64,000 nucleotides of DNA from Eremophila alpestris peregrina. Its lineage: Eukaryota; Chordata; Aves; Passeriformes; Alaudidae. The first letter of the stretch is position 1; every line of letters begins with the position of its first letter. The notes beneath the pieces were generated by a model that had not been told where the DNA came from, searched no databases, and saw nothing but the letters and a program-made list of their open reading frames with translations. The stretch spans positions 10,599,995-10,663,994 of the forward strand of contig WMCF01000024.1 of the NCBI GenBank assembly GCA_009792885.1, read 5' to 3'. The translations under genes and the position numbers were made by a program. Positions 1 through 11,148 of this stretch are shown here, piece after piece.

Positions 1-3000
1 CCTGTTCCCTCACAAGTCTAACAAATATTACCTCATCTCCACTCTCATTATGTGGAATATCCACATTGTCCTACACGAGATGCTGTATGAAGTCCTGGAG
101 AATAAATCCTTTCAAAACTGTTTCCAGCACAAATCCAACCCCATACCAGCTGCAGTAGAGAATAACTCTACCCCAGCCAAAACCAGTACAGTAATATGCT
201 TGCATGAAATTATGGATATTTTCTGTGTGCAGCTTCTTAGGAATTTATTATCTCTTTATAAATTCTTTTTTTTTACACCAATGAAAATAAGCCAGAATAT
301 TAGTTACCCAAAATCTTGTATAAATTATTCTAATGGTAATCTTAATTAATTTAACCTTTTTATAGGCACACAAAATTTCAAGCAATTAGTTTCTTCTAAT
401 TGTGCCAACAGAATTAGTAATGTCTTAATTATTACAGCATAAAAGTTGGAATAATTTAACTGTTAATTAAACTCAAAATATTGCTAAATAATTATTCTCA
501 AGAACATAATTTTTACTAATTAAAGCATTAATGCTAAATATAATTTCATAAGTTAACTTATACGAGTATTCAACTCTTAATTAAATTATCAGTTAAACAG
601 AAACAGTCAGATGCTAGAAGTTCTGCAGTTTGGAAACAGTTATGGTGAGTTGACTGTATGTTTTAAAAATAAATGCTTCTGCCCTAAAAATTATTTGGCA
701 CTTGATGAAGGTTCAGCAGCAGCACCTTCAGTGAATTCAATCCATCACTCTGAATCAAGAGGCAGCAAATAAATGTACTTGAAGCTGGTATAGAACCAAT
801 AAACTACCAATCTTTCAAGTTATTCACTCAAATTATTTGTGCAGGCAAGTGTGCAGCATGAGGCAGAGGGGCTGGGCAGGGCTCTTGGTGGAGGAATTCT
901 TCCTGCAGCATCTCCTTCCTGCCTGCAGCTGATGGCAGGTGGGTGTGTAACACATGTGATTGGAGCATCTGCTCCATGAAGTCACCACACCACAACCAAA
1001 AGAAGGAAAGGAAAGGTTTTCCTCACAAAGGGAAGTTTTCACCACAGCTCTCTTTTTCTCACATCTCCAATTTTCTCTATCAGCTCCCTTATGAAACCAA
1101 AACCCAAGGAACAGATCTGAGCAGATCCAGCAGCACCCTAGTTCCGGATCTTACAGAGGCAGAATCGAATTTTCCACTTATCTCAAACTCACTTCAGTCA
1201 GCACCAGAGTTAAACTTATCCAAGGGTCTGATGGCACAGTGGAGTATCTCCATTTTCCAGAATTCCCTGAATCAGCTAAAATCCCCAAACATGTAGTGGT
1301 GACCATTTCCTGGAAAGAATCATGACAACCTTCAGCTTGGCCTCTGTGAATCCTGATGTGAGCTTCCCTAGGCATTAAAGGAATTCTTCTGCTTAAAATT
1401 AATAGACTCATCCCAAAAGCCATCCCACAAATACAGCTTAGCATGCAGTAAAATTATTATAATTTATCCTGTAGTTTTATTTTGTAATTTAAACACACCA
1501 TGCTTAACACGAAGGGAGGAAAAAGCCCGAAGTCTCTGCTTTGGATACCTTTTCACAGCAAATTTCAGCAGTGAAGACAGACCCTCCAAATCCATGAAAG
1601 CTGTTTTAATGTTCAAAGTACAAGCTCCACTGCTCCTGCCAAACTGAAGATGTTCCCAAAGTAATCAGTATCATATTCCAAAATTACATAGGAGGCTTAC
1701 TGCAAAGCTTGCTGAAGGACAACAAATTCCCTACAGCTTCTGAAGTATAAATACACAGACAACATTTCCCAGGATCTTGAGTATTTTGGCAACTCTAAAA
1801 ATAATAGGTCCTGTATGATTAACTAGGCCAAAACCTCTGAACTTGGTGGATAAGAGAAAAAAAATATGTGTAAAATTAATCATTGCAGTCTAAACTTGGA
1901 AGAATGGGGACTCTTGATGCATATTTATAACCCATTTTTCTGGGAAGAGCAGAAAATTAACCATCTGAAATAGAGGGCATCCACTTTATGTCATTACTAT
2001 GTCCTATCTAGAAGACTGCAAAAAAAACCAAACACTTCTGTGTTGTTTCAGCATAAGCTGTTAGAGCCTCCCCCTGTCCAAACAGCACCACCAGGTATTT
2101 ATTTGGTACCTGTGCCCTCAAATTCTCGTGGCCACAGAGATGTGGAACATCCTGAGGCTGCTGCTGCTGCCTCGTGCAGGACGTCACCTACATGCAGCAG
2201 GCACCTCTGCAGATTGGGACACAATCTTTTGCATGATTATGCTCCAGATCAGCCTCTTTCTGTTCAAAGCAGCCCAAGAATAGATTTTTGTAGTAAAAGC
2301 AAAAATACCCTGAGAGAAACTAAGGGCAGTTGCCAGGAATGGTGTCAGGGCACAGTGCCAGCATTCAGTGATACCTGAGACTTCAAAAGCTCTATGTGCC
2401 AGAGATTGCTCTCTTAGAAATCAATTATAGATTTTCCTTCCACAAACCCCCAAATCTTTGTTCAATATTCAGTTTCAGCCTCTACTTAGAACATGCTTTT
2501 CAAAATCCATGTTGCAGATATGATCAGACAACCTTTTCAGTGAGAGCTTTGCTTGACAGAGCCAGTCAACAGAACACATTTGAGAGAATGTGTTCCAAAC
2601 AAAACAGACTTTGTAACGTCAGCAAAGTTATTTTTCATTTTTCACAAGTAAGTTATTTTCCTCACCTGTGAACACTGCATATGACTGCTGTGAAAGAAAA
2701 GCAAGCACTGAAACTGCTTATCTGAATGCAAAAGTTGGGCAGGGGAGTACAAGAAAACAGAATTCTCTTAAACATACCATTGTTACCGCTAGAAATTTTA
2801 ACTCCCATTGGGAAAGCTTATGATTGGCCTCTGGCACTACCAGTTACTCTTCCTTTATGACAAAAATGCAACACCCAAATGTTCACTATGAAAGTCAGTT
2901 TCTTACAATGATTTATGGGTTTTATCTGGATGCCAACACAGTCATGGAAGGCAAGGTGTTGGGGATGTGGCGCAGTACTCCGGGTCTGAAGGAGGGAGTG

Positions 3001-6000
3001 AGACAGTTACCAAGTAACATGAAACTCATTAGTGGTACCAGCTTGGGGAAAGGTACTAAATCTCATTTAATTAGCTGTGAATAGCAGCAGAACACGGATA
3101 CTCCCTCTGAAGCCAGAGCCCTCTGCTCCAGCGCTGCCTCAGGGTCTCCCACCACCCTGCCCTTGGCGTTTCAGCCACGCCACGGTGGGATTTCAACACG
3201 AGCATTCCCTGACACCCTTTGCCCTCCTGGAGGACGAAGAGGAAAGAAGAACTTTCTCAAACACCACTATTCAGCTCCTGTGAGCCGCTCAGCAGCATCA
3301 AATCTTCAAGCAAGGACGGCCCTGCTCTGGAATACGTTTTTCCGTCACCAGCAGATGTCGATTTCAAGCCTAACCCTGCAGCAAGCACATGTTGTTTACC
3401 TTCACTTGTGATTCTCCCCTGATGCCAAGAGGGTCAGAGGCTCCCGCTATTAGAGGAAATGCAGTGCATCTTTTATTACCATAATGCATCAGGAAATTCA
3501 GACTGAGCATTAACTGTAAACATGGGGACAAAAGGCCAGCAATTTTTAAATGCTGTTTACCACTTAACAACTGTTTTTCATTTTGATTTGGCAATACAAG
3601 CTAAACCTCTGGAGTCTAAATAATAGAAAATCTTTCTGTTTTATTTCAAGACAATCATTTCAGTAAGTGTGAAAAAAAATCTCATCACCCCATGCAAAGC
3701 TACTCAATAAAGAAATTTAGAGGCTATTAATCGTTAAAGTCTTGTGTTTTAGCTGTATTTTAACTTTTATTAAATGCAACATATTTCTTGGATGAAATTC
3801 TTAACTTTTTTTGGAGTAAAATAATTAGGTGCTAGTAAATAAATTGTCATGTTAGAACATCACTGGTTTGATCAAACAATAATTTCAGAGTGTGGCCATC
3901 AAACAGAAATTATCATATAGCACAAAGTCTGCAGTGACTGCCACTTCACTGTGAAAGGACAACTTTGAACTAATGTTTGTGTGCATCCACTGATGTAAGA
4001 ATGTGGTGATATAGTGAAAAGATTGCTTAACCTTTTGATTATTTCAATGCGTGAATGCCAATAATTTTAAAAATATGGAAATGCTAGGTACCTTGGATGC
4101 TGGACATGAGTTTAACATGTAACTATTAGTTACATTATTTAGCTAAAAAATTGCAACATTCACAATTACAAAAAAATATTTACCTAACAAGCAAAACCAA
4201 ATACAAAAGCTACGTGATGTGTTTTCTGGGAGAATTCCTTAAGATTCCTTTCAAAGTCACATCAGTGGCATTAAATGCAAGACATATTTTTTGTTGAAAA
4301 AACGGGGAAGTCACTGAGCTTCAGTTGCTGGTTTAAAAAAGGGAACGTCCCCTCTCCCCCTCAAAACAAATTTTCACAATGAGAGCAGAATATTTTCTGT
4401 CTCCCCACTTCAGCCAGTGAGAATAAGGGATCTGTGGAAGCACAGATTTTTGTCAGTTGGCTGTCACAGATTCCAAAGACTCTTGCCCAGAAGCTTCTCT
4501 CAGCTGTTCATGGGCCCCCACTCCCAGTTCCAGGGCTGTCCAGCTGCTGATGGGTTACTGTAATAACAGAAACATCTGCAATTCTCACAAAGCTGGGACA
4601 CAGTCACTCATGCAAGATTCAAGCTTCCAAAATCTGTTGTCACAGGACTGGCTCTTCCTCAACTTTTCTGAGGATTGTTGACCCCAGGAATGCTGGAAAA
4701 TATTGTAATAGATGTCTCTTCTCTTTTATTCCCTACTGAAAATCTTTCAATATTTGGGGAAAAGAAAAAACTCAAACATTGTTACCTCCTGCTTGCAGAC
4801 ACTTTTAAAATTTCAACTGTTTTTCAGATGATTTGTTTGGAATAAATAGCATTTAAGCTAGAAAGAATCTGATTTAGGGACAGCTCTCCTCTCCACTCAT
4901 CGTATGCTTACAATTTCAAGTGTGCTAGAATTGAATCTCAGTAAAACACAAAAGGAGCACAATATTCTCCTTACATCAGCCAGAAGGTTTAATGGTGATA
5001 ATGTGGAATGATTTATGGCATTCTTCTTCTCTGTCATTACCTCTGAGAACCACTGTTGGTAACCTGAAGAGGATAATCACCCCTGGAAAGTAAGGTTTGT
5101 GGTCAGGCAGAGTAACTCCAGTCCTAGAGAGCCCGACAGTGGATTAAACAAGTTTTCCCATTATTTGATATTGTTTTCTCTTATGTTGCTGCACTGATTT
5201 CTCCAACTAATTTCTCTGTGGACATTACAGGATTAGAAAGGACTTAGTCCCCTGTGGTGGAGAGCAAAACTAAGTACAAAACCTGTTTTTTCCTCCTGCA
5301 CACTGAAATAGAAAACTCCAAAAATGTTCCATTTTACCACCACTTCTGTGGTCCCAGTGCCTGTGTATTAAAGCTGGCCTTGATTGTCTGGCATCATTTT
5401 CATTCATTCATCACAAGATTTTAAAATATAAATGTTAAATAACATAAAAGGTTATGAGGACCTGCCACACCATTCCCTTGATAAACTCAGTCTGTGCACC
5501 AGCTGTAAGCAGAGAATGAATGATACAGCAGCGAAAAAAACAAAAATATCAATATCAAGGCTCCCCCTGCCCTCCCCCTGTGCCAGGAGACTCTGACAGA
5601 TCCTCTGCTGGCTGTGGAGAATAAAAGCCAACGGAATCTGTAATCCCATCAAGGATCCAGCTAACCTCATGGCCACTGCCATCTCCACCTCTCTGATTTT
5701 TAAATGCCATGGAACAAACTTCTGACAATTTGAGCAAACCTGAATTAAAGTTTTGACTGAAAAAATTGCCTGACAGTGGGAATAAGAAACACAGATTCTA
5801 GTTCTGGTAATCTTTTTGTTTTTTCTCATGCATTTAAAAGGGGTAATAACATGTTTAGGTTTTTTTTTTTTTTTAATTTTCCAATAAAACCAACAAAATC
5901 ATTGCTGAAAATTGAGATCAGCTCTTACACTATGAACACTTGTAAGGAGAAATAAACAAAGCAGAACCAATTGCACTATGTTGTTTTTCATACAGTAAAG

Positions 6001-7357
6001 AGTCTCCCCTGCCACCCCTTCCTTTTGTAAACAGAAGCTTGAAATCAGTAGGCTTGGATACTGCATTGATTCTGATTCCTATCACAGCGTTTATTTCCAG
6101 TTTTTCTCCTCTTGAGCTGGCTGCTCCCTGTGGCACTCAGAGCTCAGTATCAAGTTCTCTTTGGAATAAAAAAAAAAAAAAACAAACTCAAACGTGTGTT
6201 CTCATTTAGACATCAGCTGAGCTCTGCCAGCTATTGAAAGCCTGGCTTATGCCCAGCCTGACACTTGGTTGCATTTGTTGGAATGCCTCTCTTAGTGGGA
6301 CACTTTCATCTAGAGGAATAATCCTCACCCCAAGAACATCAGGTTTAGTTACAGTCTTCCCTATTCCTGATGATCTTTTCATCATTAACATTCTGGATTC
6401 TATATTCTGGAAAAAAAAAAAGAAAAAAAAGTAATTGTCATTTTTTTCCTCTTGAAAGACACAGTTTCTCCCTTTAGCTGGTGCCACACCCAGCTGATCA
6501 TCGTGCTCTAAAACCCTAAAGAATAAACAGACATGCCAAGGTACCATTAAACAGAGTTATCCTCTGAATTTTGCTCCTTATCTGCAGCCTAAGGCAAAGT
6601 CTGTGTGCGGTAGTTTCACTCACCATTTACTAATTGGTGGTATCCCAATTGGAAAAAGAGGAGCATTGCTTCCTAAAGCACAGGAGCAGATTACTTTGAT
6701 TTCCAAGTAGGTCATTCAATCTGCAAACAGAGTGGCTGACATTCTGAAGGAACACTAATACAGCAGTGGCAGCTGTTGTCAAGAACGTCAGCTTCTCCCA
6801 GCTTTGCAAAGCCACAATGACATTTTACATCTGCCTTGCTTTGATCTGCAGCAGATTTAAAATTATTTGGCACACACCTTCACCTGCCGGTGCCTTCCCG
6901 CAGGGATGTCACCATCACCATCACTTACAGCTCAGCTACATCAATATCTGCCAGCATGCAGCTTAAAGTTCATATCTTCCACTGCTGGTTGTTCCTTTCT
7001 GTGTCTCTCAGCTCCTAATTTGAGCTTCTCAGTCACACACACTCCGTGGGCTTCTATGTGGTGGCTTAACACAAATGTCACAAAAATGACAGGCAAAAGC
7101 GACCCACAGAAATTCGCTGATTGCCATTCAGTTATTTCAGTCTGTAATATTTCCATTAAAAAAAACAAAGCACTCTATTTCAAACCTTCTAAAACTTTAG
7201 CAGGCCATTCTCCACTTTCTGATCAAAGGTTTCCCCAGAAAGACTTGTACGACTGGGTTGAAAGCTATAAGCAAACGAACACAATTCCTGTTATCATTGT
7301 TTTCCAAATTTCAACTATTTCAAAAATAACATTCTGTGGGAAACAGAGCTCACAAAT
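1..7357. other. AT-rich non-coding stretch, no gene recognised
   Basis: Read on both strands, this stretch shows only short open frames. The longest is about 125 codons at 5452-5829 on the minus strand, with no recognisable domain or splice-bounded structure. It contains homopolymer runs near 5860-5874 (T), 6168-6182 (A) and 6411-6430 (A with one G), and the TTAATTAA-rich block listed separately. The moderately GC-richer patches at 840-960, 2040-2240 and 2960-3320 show no family resemblance. It is most likely intergenic or intronic DNA. Confidence 0.6.
330..600. promoter_or_regulatory. TTAATTAA / TAATTA-rich block (possible homeodomain cluster)
   Basis: Three copies of the palindrome TTAATTAA lie at 342-349, 463-470 and 577-584. 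Further TAATTA and ATTA words occur between them, for example at 517-522. Such words are the core sites of many homeodomain proteins, so a regulatory element is possible. In DNA this AT-rich some of this is expected by chance, and no orthologous alignment is available. This is a weak call. Confidence 0.2.
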
Positions 7358-7622
7358 GTGGGAGCCCAGGGCATTCCTCCGGGTGCCCTGGGTGACCCGG
7401 GGCCCTAGCAGAGGGGCTGGAACCCCCTGCAGGGAGATGGAGATGGTTGTGCCTTTGATCTTGGCCTGTGGAGGGGATTGCCAATGTTGTACGATGAGGT
7501 TCTGACCACAGGGGTCTGAACTGGGGTAGTAGTTGGTAAATCATGGTGTGAAAAATAGATTTATGGGTTTTAGCATAGTGAGTGGAAATGGACAAGATGG
7601 AGGATTTTGGGTGTGTCACTAG
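7358..7622. mobile_element. LTR/ERV-like interspersed repeat fragment (probable)
   Basis: This block differs from its AT-rich flanks. It begins with a G/C-rich part (about 7365-7445), passes through a segment around 'gaggttctgaccacagg' (7495-7511), and ends in 'gacaagatggaggattttgg' (7591-7610). That order of words resembles LTR or ERV-derived repeats I remember from passerine genomes, but I cannot name the family or confirm both edges. No intact retroviral gene is visible. The 212-codon open frame across 6867-7505 and the minus-strand frame at 7350-7619 are by-products of its composition. Orientation is uncertain. Confidence 0.4.
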
Positions 7623-10600
7623 CTGGCCTACACTTCAGAGATATAAAATATGTTGATATTTTATGGTAAACAACACTCCCTAACTTTTGCTCACATGAAA
7701 TTACACCTTTCAAGCACCTCACAAAGCAAGCAGAGTCTGCCTTAGTCCCAGAACTATCACTCTGTTTTAGAATGTCTCACACCAGTTCCATTCTCTTTGC
7801 TAGTTAATATTTTAATTTCTTTAACTAAGTCTCATGTCATTTCTCTTGTTAATCACTATTCTATTAGCTAATCACTATTCTCCCATAGAATTACAATAAT
7901 TCAATACATTTTTTTGAATAATGCTACTGTCCCTTCAAAAATATTCAGTAGCCACTAACAATCAAATACTTTAATGCCCAAAAGGTGCTTAAATTTGCAA
8001 CAATTTGAATTCAAGGCTCTACAGTGTTAAAGTTTCATCTTATATTATTGGTCTAGAGTTATCTACCAGAGTCAGAAAAAATAAGGTTTTTTTTTTTAAT
8101 TTCTCCTATTCTACCTTCATAATTTGGAATCATTCAACAGAGCTCTGCTGCTCACTAAAACTATATACGCATTCAAATGGAAGAGCCACTAAAATAAATG
8201 TGTTAGCAGTTTGCATTAAAAATAATAGGTTCTGACTTTCCAGCAGTTTTTTAAACTATTAAGAAAATATTCTTACTCAAGAATAATAATAAAATGTTAA
8301 AGCTCTCGGAAGGGTTCAAAGCTTATTTTAATTGTATGTGCATGACTGGTAACTGCTTCTCTCCCAACAACACTGTGTGTGTAATTTGATTATCTTAAAC
8401 CATGAAGGACAATAACCTTTACTTCAACACATTCCAAAAAAAAAAAAAAAAAGGTGGCAAAAGAAATCCATAAATAATTAGATCTCATCAACACATAACT
8501 CCTGACACACTTCACTATTGATAATTGAACTCATGACTAATGCTAGAATAGAAATATTATGTGAATGATTTATGAAAGAACTATCCTTGTGCAACTCTTT
8601 CATTTCCTAGTGGAAATAAAACTATTTCATATTTTTAATAATACATCATTTCATTTCCTGCAAGATATTCCCAAATGATGCTAAATGCCAGTAATGTTTA
8701 TAATATTTTTCCAGCACACTCTTTTTCAAGTAGTAATTACAACTTGATGTTTTCCTCCTATCTTTCACCATGATTTTTATTCCCCTGTGACTATTACCCT
8801 AAGAAAATACTATGTTTTGCTTCAGCGTGAGAGATTTGGGAGGGCTTAAGTGAGGAGAAGAATTTTAGGTTGCTTTTGGGGAGTTGCCATGTTTCGTCCT
8901 CAGGATCAGCCTTGTGAAGGGCCCTGCTCAGCCCTGGTGGGCTCGCAGCTCCCAGCTCAGCAAGAACCCTTGCAGGCCTTGCAGCCACATCAGTCCTTCC
9001 AACAACAAAGGTCTGTTAGCTGAAGGCAGAACATGGTTTAACTAATGAATACCCTAAACACTTGTCTTTGGTCCTTGGGCTCATGTTTTAATCTCCTAGG
9101 ACACCCAAATCCCTGATCCCAGTGTGCGCTACTGGATCACAAACATGGTGCCAAGCTCACACTGAGAGCTGCACCTGAAACCACACTGATTTTGTATGGC
9201 AATTAATTTATACAATTCATTGGAGTCTTCCAAATATTGCATCAAAACTGGCTCTGTGATCAGGCCTGTCGAGGCCCCTGTGCTTGGCAACCCTTCCTCC
9301 AGTGTCCCTGCAGAGGCTGCCCAGTGCCACTGCCCACGTCACCAGAGTGATTCAGCAGCATTAGTGCCAACAGCAGCCCCTGAGCACCCACACTGCTCTC
9401 CACTTACACACTGAGACACTGCCCACAGCTCTGAGTGACCATCCAGCCATTCCTCATCCACTTGTGCCCCAGGTGTCACACACACCTCTGTCCCCTTTAG
9501 AGCCAAGGATGCTGTGTGGGACAGTGACAAAACTTTGCACAAGTGCAGGTGGGTGACGTCTGCCACTCATCCCTTACCCATCAATGCTGTACCTCTGTCA
9601 CAGGCATGGTTTTCCCTTAGTGAAGTCATGCTGGCTGTCACCAATCACCTCCTTATTTCCCATTGATTTTTTTGACGGTTTCCAACATGATGCAATCATA
9701 CAGTATTTAAAGATCATGTATAATCTGCACTCTGGCAAGGCTGCTGGAAACAGACTTGCAAACTCCTAAAAAGGACAGGAAAAAAACCCCTCTTACTTGT
9801 ACTTTTAATGTCTGGAGACAATGGAAATAAGGGTAAATTTAATTCATGAGGTTTTTTCAGTGTACACCAAGAAGCATGAAAAGATCCTTAATTTATTTCT
9901 TCTTACAGCTTAGTGTAAAGGTAAATAGACTATCCATTAGGTTTAAAATTGTATTTCATCAATTCCATTGGATAGCCAAGACCTTATCATCACAATATTG
10001 GTTAAAGTATGGCAGCAGCAAATGTCATGTCTGTCAAGCTCTAGTGTTCTGAGCCAATCCGTGTTAGATTTACTCTGAGTAAATGTCAGTGCTATCGAGA
10101 GCTCCCAGAAAAAGCAGATTTTTCTTTACCGACAAGCATTTAACAATAAATTGTCTGGCTAGTACAACAGCAGCAAGCTAATGACTCAGTCTTGCTCCCT
10201 GGGATGATTCAAAAGCTGTTACATGACTGATTTCTCATCTCCAGGCAGCTCTCACACTGTTACATGGCTACCTGTGCACCACTCTGGGATGACATTTACC
10301 AAATGGCTGCATGTCCTGGTCTGTGTGTGCCTGGGGACTTTCAGCCACCCCAAGACGCTTCAGAGATGTCCTCTTCATCAGGTACCCGAGGCTGGAAAGT
10401 TCCACACAGTCAGGTCAAGGTTTACATGGTCTGACACCTCCTCTCCTTGCAGAGCCTGCCCTGAGCAAATGCAGGAACTGGCCAGCTGTGCCAGACACGC
10501 AGCATCACTCACAACTGAAAAGCAACCAGAGAGCTGGAGCTGGGAGCTGCCCTTCCAGTGATGGTCCTGCCTCTCCAGACACCATTCTTAGAAAGTGACA

Positions 10601-10880
10601 TTCATTACTTGAGCCATTACAGCAGAAGCATTTTCCTCTTATTTAGAGACATGCAGAAAGCTGAGATCAGTTCTCTGTTACCTGTTTATCTCATCTGTGA
10701 GAAAGCATCCCTGGGTTTATGAGGTTGGGGTGTTTTTAAGGCCTGCCTCCAACCCTTATCCTTACAGAGTCTCTCTGAACTCCCAGTGCTCCACACAAGC
10801 TTGGCAGGACTCATTCACTGCTATCCCAGGATGCTCTCCTTTGGACAGAAAACCCCTTCTGTTACTGCCCCCATTGTTGC
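7623..10880. other. Unique non-coding DNA
   Basis: No gene recognised. It holds a 13-base direct repeat (7850-7862 and 7869-7881, period 19) and an A17 run at 8436-8452. A GC-richer patch at 9250-9560 has open frames on both strands but no recognisable protein. A similar patch at 10223-10600 has a good acceptor-like site near 10240-10244 but only a weak donor near 10381. Confidence 0.55.
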
Positions 10881-11022
10881 CCCATCACTGGAAGTGTCCA
10901 AAGCCAGGTTGGATGGGGCTTGGAGCAACCTGGGAGAGAGGAAAGTGTCCCTGCCATGGTAGGGGGGCTGGAGTGAGGAGATCTTGAAGGTTCCTTCCAC
11001 CCCAAACCATTCTGTCATTGCT
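10881..11022 (+). mobile_element. CR1 LINE, 3'-end fragment
   Basis: A 5'-truncated CR1 retrotransposon copy in plus orientation. Diagnostic words occur in the expected order: 'ggaagtgtccaaagccagg', 'ttggatggggcttggagcaa', 'gtgtccctgccatgg', 'gatcttgaaggttccttcc', and a decayed terminal 'attctgtcattg'. CR1 copies in birds are usually severely 5'-truncated and lack a poly-A tail, ending in short ATTCTRTG-type repeats. This copy fits that pattern. It has no reverse transcriptase coding capacity. The open frame running through it (10697-10987) is a shadow. Confidence 0.88.
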
Positions 11023-11116
11023 CCTGGTCCGGGAACAGTTTCCCATTTTACCCTCAATTTCTTAGCTCCTTTAAACAAAGAGAAGATGGTCAAAAAAGAC
11101 AGAGAAAGCAGCCTGG

Positions 11117-11148
11117 AAAACAAAACAAAACAAAACAAAAAAAAAAAA
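11117..11148. repeat. (CAAAA)n / poly-A simple repeat
   Basis: Four CAAAA-type units are followed by a run of twelve A. It lies about 95 bases downstream of the CR1 fragment but is not a CR1 tail, since CR1 elements end without poly-A. Confidence 0.9.

Noticed and set aside
2052..2093. Possible short exon after 'cttctgtgttgtttcag'
   Set aside because: The only nearby donor (CAG|GTATTT) is weak, and no partner exon keeps a frame.
6910..6924. 'caccatcaccatcac', reminiscent of a polyhistidine tag
   Set aside because: It is embedded in ordinary AT-rich genomic sequence with no vector-like flanks, so it is chance rather than contamination.
6867..7505. 212-codon plus-strand open frame, the longest in the window
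   Set aside because: It runs from unique DNA into the LTR-like repeat, has no recognisable domain or splice structure, and overlaps open frames on the other strand. Best read as chance.
10245..10380. Possible exon after 'gatttctcatctccag'
   Set aside because: The acceptor is good but the donor GTACCC is poor, and no neighbouring exon could be linked.
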